Made by a program: the position numbers and the translations under genes. A DNA stretch of 64,000 nucleotides from Paralvinella palmiformis (taxonomy: Eukaryota; Annelida; Polychaeta; Terebellida; Alvinellidae). This document shows, one piece after another, positions 38,305 through 49,900 of this stretch (positions within the stretch are counted from its first letter, which is position 1; each line of letters opens with the position of its first letter). Below the pieces are notes generated by a model, which saw only the letters and a program-made list of their open reading frames with translations, searched no databases and was not told the origin of the DNA. Location of the stretch: NCBI GenBank assembly GCA_025642065.1, contig JAODUP010000148.1:124001-188000 (forward strand). The letters run 5' to 3'.

Positions 38305-38338
<34 letters not shown>
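37979..38338. repeat. Cluster of long (TA)n tracts around a SINE-D fragment
   Basis: Three TA-dinucleotide tracts (about 37998-38040, 38118-38182 and 38304-38338) lie within 360 bp, with an (AAT)n run leading into the SINE-D fragment. Confidence 0.85.
38221..38297 (-). repeat. SINE-D fragment (3' body end)
   Basis: AATGGCCGAAATGGTAGTTA and the following ACGTGGTTTAGCTACTTC-like block match the low-coordinate end of the SINE-D copy at 8990. The tRNA head is missing and (AAT)n precedes it, as expected for the tail side of a minus-strand copy. Confidence 0.7.
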
Positions 38339-38461
38339 TGGTGTATACAACTACTTTGATATAATTTTAACAGTGTTGTTTGTGACTATGTTAAATGTTT
38401 TGATGACAAATGGTGACTCACAGATATCCGGCCACAGATTTAATGTTACTGGGGTTTTTTT

Positions 38462-38653
38462 CTGTTTTTCCGGCAACTTTTGTACAGATGTTAGACAAAA
38501 CGGGCCGACCGGCTCCCGAAGTTTATGAGGCGAAATGAAAAATGAAACATCATTCCAACGTAGAGTCGTAGTCCATCAGGGGTTGAACTCGGATGCTATA
38601 TGTTTGTGGCCAACGACGCCATCAGCTATAGGACAGTAATCGCCTCGAGGGAC
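38462..38653 (-). repeat. Old SINE-A copy, diverged
   Basis: It keeps the SINE-A order: CAACTTTTGTACA, GGGCCGACCG, GAGGCGAAATGAAAAATGAAAC, then a degraded B-box GGTTGAACTCGG and a head ending near 38653. Divergence is much higher than in the 14 kb and 55 kb copies. Confidence 0.6.
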
Positions 38654-39169
38654 GCTTTGAATACCTTTGCAATATAGGATCTTCGGGATTATAATTAACT
38701 GGTTGTTACTGCATGGGATATAGGCTATTCGTACCAAGCTTAAGTATCCTCCACTAACGTTGATCTCTTGGTAGCGGTTTGGTGATGTTCCCATAACACG
38801 ATCTCTATATACACACATCGAAAACTTCCTCGCTCCCACGCAGGAAAACAAGAATATTAAAAACATAACTCAAAACTGAGCTAAAAGAGTAGTCATAAAA
38901 CACCGGGCCACATAAAGGATTTTTATCGACAGCTACCGAAAACGTTTTAATATTCGCGTCACCCTTAAACCAGGCTTAGAAATTAGCTCTAGAAACTGGC
39001 AGCAAGCATTTCCTGTTAGACATTTATTTTTTTCAGGCAGCAAATGCAATTTCCTGGCAGCAAATTTCTTGGAAATATTTTATTTTATTACATGCACTTT
39101 AAGTATTAATTCGACATACTGTTTTGCGATATTTATGTATCATACGATAAATAAACAATGGCAATATAT

Positions 39170-39190
39170 ATGTCTGTCTGTCGGTCTGTC

Positions 39191-39225
<35 letters not shown>
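39170..39225. repeat. (TCTG)n(TG)n microsatellite
   Basis: TCTG tetranucleotides pass into a long TG run. Confidence 0.9.
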
Positions 39226-39230
<5 letters not shown>

Positions 39231-39429
39231 TGCATATATGCCTACAGACACACGTACACATATTGTAGAGGGAACGCCGGGCAGAGGTGGGTTGGTAATG
39301 TCTAATAACGTAAAATAGTTACACGAATAATGACACGTTCACATGAAATATATTATGTAACGGCACAACTTTATTCATTCAATTTGCCAACAAAGTCCAG
39401 TAAAATCAGAAAACTTTACTTCATGTCAA

Positions 39430-39960
39430 CATCAAGTCCTACATTCGCCGCGCGCGACTCCTTTCAGCAGAAGGCCACCACTTGCTGATGGCTTCATTGT
39501 GGTCATACTGACCTGATTTTTTGCAATCCTTCAAATGCCATTCGCGCCAAATCATCCAATGAATTTGATGCCGAGCTGGATCTCTGGATATCTGTTAATC
39601 CTTTTAATTGTGGTAAAACCACTTTCGCAAACTGATGTTGACAGTCGACAGAGCGATGTGGTATGCATCACAAGAAGTATAATCAGATCCTTTGTCTCAC
39701 ATGTCCCTGCCGTTTGCGTAAATGGCTACAAATATCTACAAGCGGTGGCATCCTGTAAACCTGTCTTAATTCTTGCTTGTATCCTATATGAACTCTTTGA
39801 ATTCATTCCTAGACATTTGGGCATCAACTATTGGCATTGCATTGCGGATAGGCATTGTAAAGTGTTCCAACAGTAAGTTCAGATGGTTCATACCATGGTT
39901 CCCCAACTCTTCATTTGGCCAATATACTTTGAAACTATTATCTATAGTAAATCAATTCTC
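39430..39960 (-). pseudogene. Decayed hAT-type transposase relic (ZNF862/KIAA1586-like C-terminal region)
   Basis: On the minus strand, broken into several frames, pieces read EELGNHGMNHLNLLLEHF, STSVCESGFTTIKRI, LARMAFEGLQK and YDHNEAISKWWPSAERSR. Their order and the CE-GF, R-I and KWW landmarks match the C-terminal dimerisation region of hAT-derived proteins of the ZNF862/KIAA1586 type. Stops and frame changes interrupt every segment, so it cannot make a protein. No N-terminal zinc finger or terminal repeats were found. Confidence 0.65.
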
Positions 39961-40454
39961 TAGATTCTAGACGTACACTGTATCAGCTTCTCAGCAATAT
40001 ATTTCTTGCCATTTTCCGGTTCAGCTAGTTTGTGTTTAATGGTACATTTTGGTATTCAAGTCTTTGAAGCTAATAACGGGGGAGTTTCTGCGCATGTCTG
40101 CTCATGTTTATGGCATCTACTAGGTTTCATATTTCTGGTTTGGGAGTCTAGCGTGATTTGATTACGACAATTTTAAGCAATCGATATTATTTCGATCAGA
40201 TAAACCAGAAATTTCCTGCCATACGAAGTTCTAAACAGCATATTGGAGAAACCATGCAGGGTGTATAATTGTTGCCTTTGCAGCTGTTAATTTCGAGCCC
40301 TGTATTTAACTTTCCGAGTATCGTGAGGCTTTTAGAATAGCCGAATTTGCTTAGCGGAACATTATGATTCCTATCAGGAATTATATTAGCAGAAAAACGA
40401 TCATATGGCTGTTTGCTAAAGTTTGGACGGTAATTGTGATCTGGATTTGAAATC

Positions 40455-40483
<29 letters not shown>
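40455..40483. repeat. (CA)n microsatellite
   Basis: Uninterrupted CA dinucleotides. Confidence 0.9.
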
Positions 40484-40487
<4 letters not shown>

Positions 40488-40777
40488 CATCCATATACAC
40501 ATAGGTGAATCATTTGTGAATGGCAGATAAGGTACAAATTAATGCATTTATGACCTTATGAATTAGGATGTTTCACTCTTTGCCGTGCTTAAACTTAGCT
40601 TACGTGAATCGTCATTAAATTATAGGACACGTAAGGCCCCCTCTCTCTCATTAAGTTAGCTAGTCACGTTTAAATTGTAATAATAATTATTATTAATAAG
40701 TATATACTGTGTCATATTTTGTGTACTGGTTAACTGAACCATAATAACAAGACTGTAGTTTTAATAAAAGTAAACAT

Positions 40778-40960
40778 TGCTGTTTTGTCGCTACATTTGT
40801 GTACAAGACAGGTTAACTGGACCAACAGATCTCCAAATATGTAATAATGGCCTCTGAAAGTTGAACCATTCTTCAGGCATATACCGGCAGAGGTTTGAAC
40901 CCAGGTGCTACTGGTCTGTGGCCAGCAGCGCAACTAATTAAGTCTTTATTGACGCCCGGG
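40778..40960 (-). repeat. Old SINE-A copy, diverged
   Basis: SINE-A landmarks persist in order: CATTTGTGTACA, GGACCAACAGATCTCCAAA, a GTTGAACCATTCTTCAG block, a B-box-like GGTTTGAACCC and a head ending in GGTC...GCGC near 40920-40960. Old insertion. Confidence 0.6.
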
Positions 40961-43761
40961 TAGTATTAATGAGAATTATGTTAATTTTAACGGGTACCAA
41001 TTATTTCTACATGTTATAATTTGGCATTCTGTCGTGACTTTTCGGATTTTATGTTTTATGTAAATATTAAAGATGAAATTATGACTAATAAAAGTGTCAC
41101 TAAAATCACAAACGACATGGTGGCCTTCTCGAAAATACGCTCGATGATGTAGATAATATAATATTAAGGAACGTTATGATTAATACTCGAACAATGAATT
41201 TATTGGAACTGTAATTTATGCTGACACCTGGCGGATAATATTTTTAGGTTTTCTTCAATAAAATGAGGAATTCTGATTCTTTATGCACATAAATATAAGG
41301 TGAGCCTGCTCTCATAATCATATACTCGACAAGGTCTAATTTTGTGACAACTATGCCGTGCTGGAATCAATTTATATCTTTCTTCGATACGGAACCTCCC
41401 GTCCGAGAATGTCCTGTTTGAGCCACTTGTTTTGTGTTTATATTTTTCTTTCAGTCAATCTCGTGAAGGACCGAAAGTGCTCAAAAACTGGCTTTGTCGT
41501 ACTAATTCGGTAGTTGGTAGCGTTTATATTGCTGCACATACGACTTGGACATTGGTGTCTCCGGTGGTTGTAGGCCCGAATTAGAAATATTGGATTGGTT
41601 TGGGCGTAAGGGGCGTGATGGGTAGGAGTATCCAATATGGAGTGTGCGCGTTCCAGCCAGTCGGTCACGATCACCATGATCAGTCCTCTAAATCTGTCAG
41701 GTTCGTGCTGCAATGAATGAATTATTAGCTTACAAATCTGTAAGGTATTCGTTACCAAAAGTCATTATTTTCCCGAGCTTAAAGTGCAGACTAGTACTGG
41801 GCATATTTGATAGTCAGAAATTATTTGATAATTAGCACTTAGTCACTAGTGACACTGATAGTGACAGTATCATATTCATAGGCAATATAAAAATATGAGG
41901 ATTAATAAATAATTAAATGAAAATCAGTATTATGTATACCAAACTGTATGTCCAGATATCAAAGTGTTATCAAGCAATGGATATCAACGTGCAATAAGGA
42001 AGTGTTGTTAAGCTGCAGTTTAAACCTAGACAAGATATAGACTGTTATGTGCGAGCATCAATTAAAACTGGGCAGTGTGATTTTTTGTGAAGTGAATGTT
42101 AACTTAGTATCATAATAGGACATACATCTTGTGTATAACAATGTTAGAAGTTTTGAGGGAGTTAAAGATTAGCATGATTATGCATAACATACCTACTAAC
42201 AGATTGGTAATAATGCAAATTTACTCAGATGTATTTATTTTCTATACACAATACAGGGCTCTTTAATAGTTCTCCTTTATACATATATATATATATATAT
42301 GCACTTTTTTATAACTTCTGAGCTCAATGACAATATCATCATTTATACACATTTTTACCATACAGGTATAATTTATTTTAAAAAGAAACCATTTCCAGTA
42401 CAATGGTGAAACATTTATAACATCATCCACATAGAGCAGTATGACATTGTTTCTTAGTACATAGCAGTGGGTTCCAAACATATCTTATGCATCTCCGGAA
42501 CATACTATTGACATTAATTTATTACAGGGTTTCCGCTGCTATATAACGAGTGATGCAGCTTGCTTTGCTGATTTTCTACACCGCCTAGTACAAATATGTA
42601 GAAATTGGCATTGCTATTTCAGTGATGCAATATTTTTATTTCACACCGTTTCATCCTCAGCAAGTGGTATGAAATGATGCCACAAAATCACTTACATTTC
42701 TGCGACATCACAAATTTATTTTAAGCTAAAATTCCATATACAGGTATGTGGTATGTGGATACAGCAAAAATGGAAAAGCATGTAAACAGAGGACAGTGCT
42801 TCCAATGCGGCATAAGATTTCAGTGGAGTAGCATGGATTTTGGTTGCCCTGTGCAGTAGCCAAATTGGCCACCTTCTTCCTTGACGTAACAGACCTTCGA
42901 CAGTACCAGACACACATACATAGTACAAAATTTTACTCATGGGGGTGGGTTGGCATGGGGACACTACAACAAAAGTGGTGCCTAAATCCGTTTGGGAAAA
43001 CAACTATTACCAAAAGAAATACCTCAAAATCACAGGAAAATAATACAATTATAGTATTGCCATGCCACCCCGAAAGTGGCCGCCCTGCGGGTCCCACACT
43101 AAGCTACTGTATAATTTACTTTTGGATGCGTGTCGATGCGGATGCAGCATACTGAATTACTCCATGTAGCAATTCATACGAATGTGGGAATCCAGAATCT
43201 GACATTAGGGGAAGATGTTTCCTGAACAGTTTGGAGGGATTTTAAATTCTCTGGTTAACCTGAAGTATTGTTGGAATTTCTCCCCATCAAATTGTAGTTC
43301 CTTGACCAGATTAAAGATTAATCATTTTTAAGTGAATATATTTATCAATTTCGAATTTTGGGAAATCCATAAAATAAATTAGGTTTAAAATTTTCATGAA
43401 ATTGTATATATTGAATCATGTTTGTTGAGGGTTTTTATAGAAATAGAATACAAAATATCATCTTAATGGTAAAAATTCAACCTGGAATTGTCATTACTGG
43501 CTCTTTTAATGTAAAGTTTTATGAAATGGTGAATAGCTGAGAAGTATTATTTAGTAATCTTTGGAATACTTCAAGTATTCACTTGTCATAATAGAAATGA
43601 ATTTTTTTATCAAATTGAAATTGGTCTTGTGTCTGTTATATGATATTCTGCTTGAAATAGTATGCTGATATTGGATACAAATATACTTTATTGTACTTTA
43701 TCTGCTTTAATTTGTTAGAAACAATATCTAAAGTTTTTATCTCTTTCCTGTATATTTTCAG
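40961..43761. other. Noncoding, possible intron of the eleven-finger gene
   Basis: AT-rich with short frames only. A (TA)n tract lies at 42282-42300. No exon or repeat family recognised. Confidence 0.4.
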
Positions 43762-43941
43762 TTACAAATTAGGTACTTCAAGAGCCTGTGCCAGATTGCA
43801 GGAAATCCATATCTGCTGTAGGAGTGTGAAATGGCAGGGAGTAAATTTCCCCCTGATTTGGAGTGCTAACTGTCGGGTCATAGGTACTAGATTGTTTCTG
43901 GATAGTCACAGATAGAAACATATATTGCAGGTAGGAATAGT
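43762..43941 (+). promoter_or_regulatory. 5'UTR portion of the large zinc-finger exon, with a short upstream frame
   Basis: A strong acceptor (CTCTTTCCTGTATATTTTCAG, AG at 43760-43761) opens the exon 180 bp before the start codon. A 12-codon upstream frame runs from ATG 43831 to TAA 43867-43869 and ends before the main ATG. Confidence 0.6.
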
Positions 43942-46900
43942 ATGGAACAGAATCCTAATTTCAGTGCCAGTTCCAGTGGCATGAATCAGTTCAGTTTTAA
44001 TGGCAATCCCAATCAGGCTGTGGCCATGGATTCTACCCACAGCAGAGCCATCACGCAGCCATCCGTAATGTTCCCGACCACCATAGCCCATGGCCTCGAT
44101 TTCTCTGATTACCAGCAGTTGCAGAATCGCAGCCAGCTCTCATTGGGCATGGATGCCGACCTTACGGTGATGTCCGGCTCGTCGCAGGCTACTATGGTCC
44201 CGCCCGGCATGGGCAGGCTTTTCCTTTCATCTGGCATGGACTTTCTGAACCGAGTGGCACAGCCAGACGTCGCTCTCCAGGCCGGCCAACCTAATGGTAT
44301 CGCCCAGAATGTGGGAATTCCGCAGGGTTTACCTCCAATGAATCAGGCCAGGCCAGACCAGGGATTTCTGGCCAACCGCATGCCACTTCTGCCAGCACAC
44401 AGTCACCCTGGTCAACAACTTCTTCAGCCTAACTGTGCAGGAGTCACGAGTCAGTTCGATTCTGGCCAGATGCCGGAGTACAGAAACATTGGTCTTGCTT
44501 CCATTGGGTCACTTCCTATGCTGAATTTTCAAAGTGTTGTTAGCATTCCACAGGAGCCGGCACCTGAGGCATTTCGACATGGCCAGGTTACTGTATCTGA
44601 AGTGGGTGTCAATCCACACAATACCACCCCAGTTGGTGGGGGAACTCAGTCTTGTGCAAGGGTGACATCGGCTAGTCCAGATGAACAAAACCAAACTGTC
44701 ATGCCAATACAAGGATCACATGGACAACAGTACCAGAAGGAACAGCAGGTGGGACAACAGCAGGAAGTAAACCAACAGCAGTTTGGACAGCAGCAGCAAC
44801 AACATAAACAGCTGAATCAACAGCAGCAGCCTGTGAGTCAACAGCAGCAGCAACAACACCAACAAATAGCTGCACAACAACAGCTCACTATGCAGTTAGA
44901 ACAGCAACAACAGCAACAGTTGAGTCAGCAACCGCTGAATGAGTCACAACAGCTTGCAGAGCAGCAGAAACAGTTGGATGACATACATCACATGGATTCG
45001 CTTGTGTGCAAAGCAGGGCCCTCCAGACAGCAAGTCTCAGATAGTGGTTCAGGTCTTGACCAGACCTCCTCGCCAAATGCAGGCTCATCATCAGCCTGTA
45101 TGCAGTCGAACTCACTTGGACTAGAGGTGCCTCAGTCGGAGGGCTCCTCTGAACAATCACCCGGATCATCATCAAAGGTGTTCTACCACAAAGCCACTGG
45201 GAAAAATGTTCGGATACCATCAGGAAATGAAGCAGCAGCAGCTGCGGCAGCAGCAGCAGCAGCTGGCTCTAGTCAGAATGATCCAGATGATCCTTCTTCA
45301 TCTTTGATGGAGAACAGTCCAGCTCCGAGACCATCCCAATCATACAGCTCGTCGCCAATGTTTCAGCCTCTCTCGCCTCCAGATTCCACAACAAATATCA
45401 GTGTCAGTGACCTGCTCGACCTTCCAGTGAGAGCTTCGGCTCAACTTCCAGCACCTGGTACCACTACGAGACAGCGTGCAGAACCTGGGCCCACAGTCAC
45501 TTATAAGGAAGACAACGATGGCGTATCTTCAACCAGTGAAGATCATCAGTTTGAGTTGCTGATGCAATCCAGAACGGGACAATCTGTTCAGCCACAGCAA
45601 CAGTTTCACCACAATCCTACCTCGCTGTCACAAGCAACCAGTCAGCCCAAGAGGAAGTCTTCCACACGTTTGAAGAACAAACCTGTAGACCGCATTAACT
45701 GTTTGAGTAGTATGGGCCAGTCATCACCAAAAGATGATGTGTCAACTGCTGATGACCCCAACCTGCCATCATCCAGTGGCATTCTACATCCATCAGAGTA
45801 TGAGCCTATATCGGATGAAGAAGAAATATCTAGCGAAATAACACGAAGAGGTCGTCTTACTGTGCGCAGGGTTGCGCCAACATATGAAATACAGCCAGCT
45901 GCTGAGGACTCGTTAGTGAGCAGCTGTGAAAGATTGGAGAGGAATCATTCAGACCAAGATTTCCAACAACCCGAGACACAAGAACTGGAGCAGATGTCAA
46001 CAAGCCAACAGTTCTTCAATGTTAACCTGAACCAGGTGGGTAATGCAGATATCTCAGAGGATCCAGCTGGAAAGATACATTCAGGGAACACTGATTCAGG
46101 TCTGTATAGAGACAATAACGTGGACATCTCCGGAAGTTTCTTCTGCAACGACGGCATCGGTAATCACAATGTACAACCTGGAGTTGGTGATTCAAAGAAT
46201 ACAGACAATGATATGGAGGCATCTTCATGCCCTATGTCTCTTAAAAGTGATGGTCACTTACAAAATGTCCCAACAAAACAGCACCAAGGACTGTTCAGTG
46301 AACAGGATTCAAGTACATCCAAAGCAAGTGCTTCCAGTTCAGATGCTCCAACATCTAAATCACATTTCCATGAAGCCGGTAGACAGGGTGATTCTGCTGC
46401 AACCATACAGTCTCAAGGACAGGAAGGAATGCAATATCTGCTGAAGAAGGGGACAGATGACTCCGAGCCAACTCCTGGACCGAGTGGGCTGCAGTTTTTG
46501 GGCAAAAAGTTGCTCCAGGAGGAGAAAGCTTGCAGATCAGGGCAGGCCTCAGGATCTCTTCCAGCACCCATTGAAAATGATGTAAATCTGGCTGAGGGAA
46601 TGAAGGCAGAGAATGGTGATGATGATGCCATGAATTTGGACAAACTTAACACCAATCCAGAGACCTCCAACTTCAGCGCTGCTGATGAGATCAGCTCAAA
46701 GTCGCAGGATCACTCGGAAATGCATGAGATCTGCTCCGAATCAGAAGATGGCGAGACGCTTGGAATGCACAACCTTGGAGGTCAACTCATGCAAGACAGA
46801 CAAAATGAAGAGAATGACCGAAGTAACCAGAGCAGTGTAGTGGTCTCTGTCGATGATGGAAACGTACTGGAATCTAGTGACAGCATCTTGGGTGAGGGAA

Positions 46901-49900
46901 GGAAGAACCTACTCCTTCCGCCTGTTGTTGTGACAAGTGATGACTTGGATTCAACAATAGAAACGCAGACTGGAGGCCAGGCGCTGAACTTCAGGATCCA
47001 CATAGAGGACAGCCAGTGTATCTTCATCGACGGTCAGAGAAGATGGAAGTGTCTGCTTTGTCCGAAGAGGTACACATCGAAGCACAACCTAGTGTCTCAC
47101 ATCCTCGACCACAATGGCATCAAGCCATTCCACTGCAACATCTGCGGAAAGTATTTCAAGCAGGCGGGACACCTCTACCAACACATTCTCACGCATGGCA
47201 ACATCAAGCCATACATGTGCAAATACTGTGATCGCTGTTTCACGCAGGGCAGTCACCTGAAACGTCATCTGGCTGTGCACATGGAGAAGCGGCCAAATGT
47301 GTGCACAATCTGTGATCGTGGCTTTGTCTATCCATCGGAGCTAAAATCACACATGGAGAAGCATGCAATTGGGGTACAGTACCCATGTGACAGTTGCGGT
47401 GACAACTTCGATTCAGCAAAGAAGTTGAAACAACACCTTGCTTCCAGTCATGGCAATGTTGCCGATTTAACGTGTAAAGAATGTGGCAAAGTATTCCCTT
47501 ATCCAAGTCAACTAAGAGACCACATGGTAAAGCATTCTGGGAAGAGACCATTCCAGTGTGGCGAGTGTGGAACCTACTTCTTGAAGGTTAGCCGACTAGT
47601 GAACGAGTTTCCTGAAAATGTATGAAAAAGTGTTTGACTGAACCGTATGATATGCAATATAGGCGTGTCCCCTTTAAAAGCATTTAGGTGTTACGATATT
47701 GACATCTGCAATAATATGTCTGGTTCTCTTCCAAGAAAGAAATAGCAAACATTGCCATTTTCTGAGGAAACTTAAACACTGCTCTGCAGGTTCGAGCATA
47801 ATCACCAACAAACATCTCAAATAATCACAACTTAACTAGAACCCATTTTGTAATTTATTTAGCACACACACACACACACACACACACAAAACATGCATGT
47901 TTTAAGCTATACAATATGTAAATACATGCATTGAAGTCACCTTTGTGACCAAGTAATTAGTGGCCTTAATTGATTTCAGGCTATATTACCATACATACTT
48001 GGGTATAAGGTGGAGTTTTAATGCTTGAAAATGTGTTGTTTTTTCCTACTCGTCTTATACAAGAGTCAGAGGGAAAATTTGGCTTGATTTGGATACAGAG
48101 TGATAAGAGGTGTTTTTGTCAAAAACTAAAATGTTGTTCGTATGATGCTCGATTTAAACTCAAAGTGGCTAACAAAGCAGACTGAGTTTAGTGTAACAGA
48201 GAGATATGATGGAAATGTGCTGCAGAATTACAGTAGTTGCCGACGATGAAGAAAACTTGTCTTGTCACTCCACCCTGTATCATATATTGCTGATTTGACG
48301 ACACTTTGTGCTTGGGTTCTCATGAATAGAGATTATATTTTAAATCAATCAGTAATGTGGGTTCATGTACAAATTGCCTTTTCAAGTCCCATCTTTCGAA
48401 CCATCGGCTGGCTGGTGTACTGACTTCATGAGACGGCATAACCTCTGTGTGTGTGTGCACCACAATAAGCCCAAACTCGCAGTTGATTTGGGTGATAAAA
48501 CCACTGTTCCATCATTGTGCCATTGACCAGAACACTGTTACCAAATTGATCAAGCTATAAAAAAGGTCAGGCTCAAAGCCTTCAGTTCTCCCTCAACTTA
48601 TATTTAGGTTAGGTAGTTAGTATCTGAGAGAAAGTGGTCTGACTTTTCTAGAGCCTCCTAGCCAGTGTTTATCATATTCAGTAACATATATATTACTATG
48701 TGTATAAGTAATAATGGGTTACATAATTGGCTGGGAATTAGTTTGTGAACAGTAAGAAATCCTTCTTAAGCTTCCATCTTTGTGATGCCAGTATTCCGAA
48801 AGATAAAATTTGGGGATGTCCTAAAATTATCTTTACTGACAGAATATAGAATATTGATAATTAGTAATTAATACTATGGATTAATATCTTTGGACTTTTA
48901 GTGATGCCATACAAAAGGCGTCCACCTTTGCCGACAACCAGCGGATAATTAGTGTGGCCATGTTTGTCCGATGTGTGATTACAAATCTATTTTTGATTTC
49001 ATCTCGGCACAGGAACATCATCTGAAGGCACATCAGTTTACTCATACAGGTTTACGACCTTTCGTTTGTGATATCTGCTCGCGTGCATTCAACCAGAAGG
49101 CCAACCTGCAGCGCCATCTGCTGATCCACCAGAATGAGAGGAATTACAAGTGTGAGGTCTGTTCTCGGTCGTTCTCCCAGCCACAGGTGCTCAAGGCCCA
49201 CATGGTTACTCATGCTGATGATAAGCCATATCACTGTGAAATCTGTGGTAAGTAGAAGGAACCAATATTCCATCGTGTTAGAGCTGTTAGTGGCTCGTCG
49301 CAGTTGTCATTCAGAGGTTTTTTTCAGGCTCATGATACAGGCAGGGGGTGATTGCAGAACAATGGTAATCGATTGTGATTACTTCTGAATACAATGATTA
49401 TAATTACATTTAAAGTAATGTATGAGATTTATGACATAACTATAGTCAGGTTAGTTCTATGTATCGTAGGTCATGGCCTTTAAGAGGATACCTTGAGTCA
49501 ATATTATTACCCTTATTTTTGGAGGTCGGCTTAATGGCCGGTGCTATTTCAGTGTCAGAAAATTCAGTAATCATGAGAAGAACTTTCAATGCATTAGCAG
49601 CTGTCTAGACTCGATCTAGTGTAGTCTATATGCAAATGGACATCAATCATCATTTTGTTCTAAACTGATGCAGTCATGGAGTGAAAATAGAAGCGAAACA
49701 AGTTGATGATATACATGGCTTTATGACGAAAATCAATACAATAGTTACACATACAATTATCTGATTTTTGTAATTATGGAAAAATGGTGTTGGCAGTGTC
49801 TGTAACAAGACGATTTGTACCCAAGAGCGTTGTATCTCATTCGTTTGGCGGCATGGACATCTTGGTTTCGTAGAAGAGCATGTTTATTATTGTGCTAATG

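Noticed and set aside
43060..43100. GC-rich block GGCCGCCCTGCGGGTCCC as a promoter
   Set aside because: Isolated 20-bp GC block without donor, CCAAT or TATA, in AT-rich surroundings.
48953..49012. Extension of zinc-finger exon 2 upstream, which would add CPMCDYKS
   Set aside because: It would leave finger 7 without its histidines. The acceptor at 49011-49012 has a good pyrimidine tract and restores perfect finger spacing.
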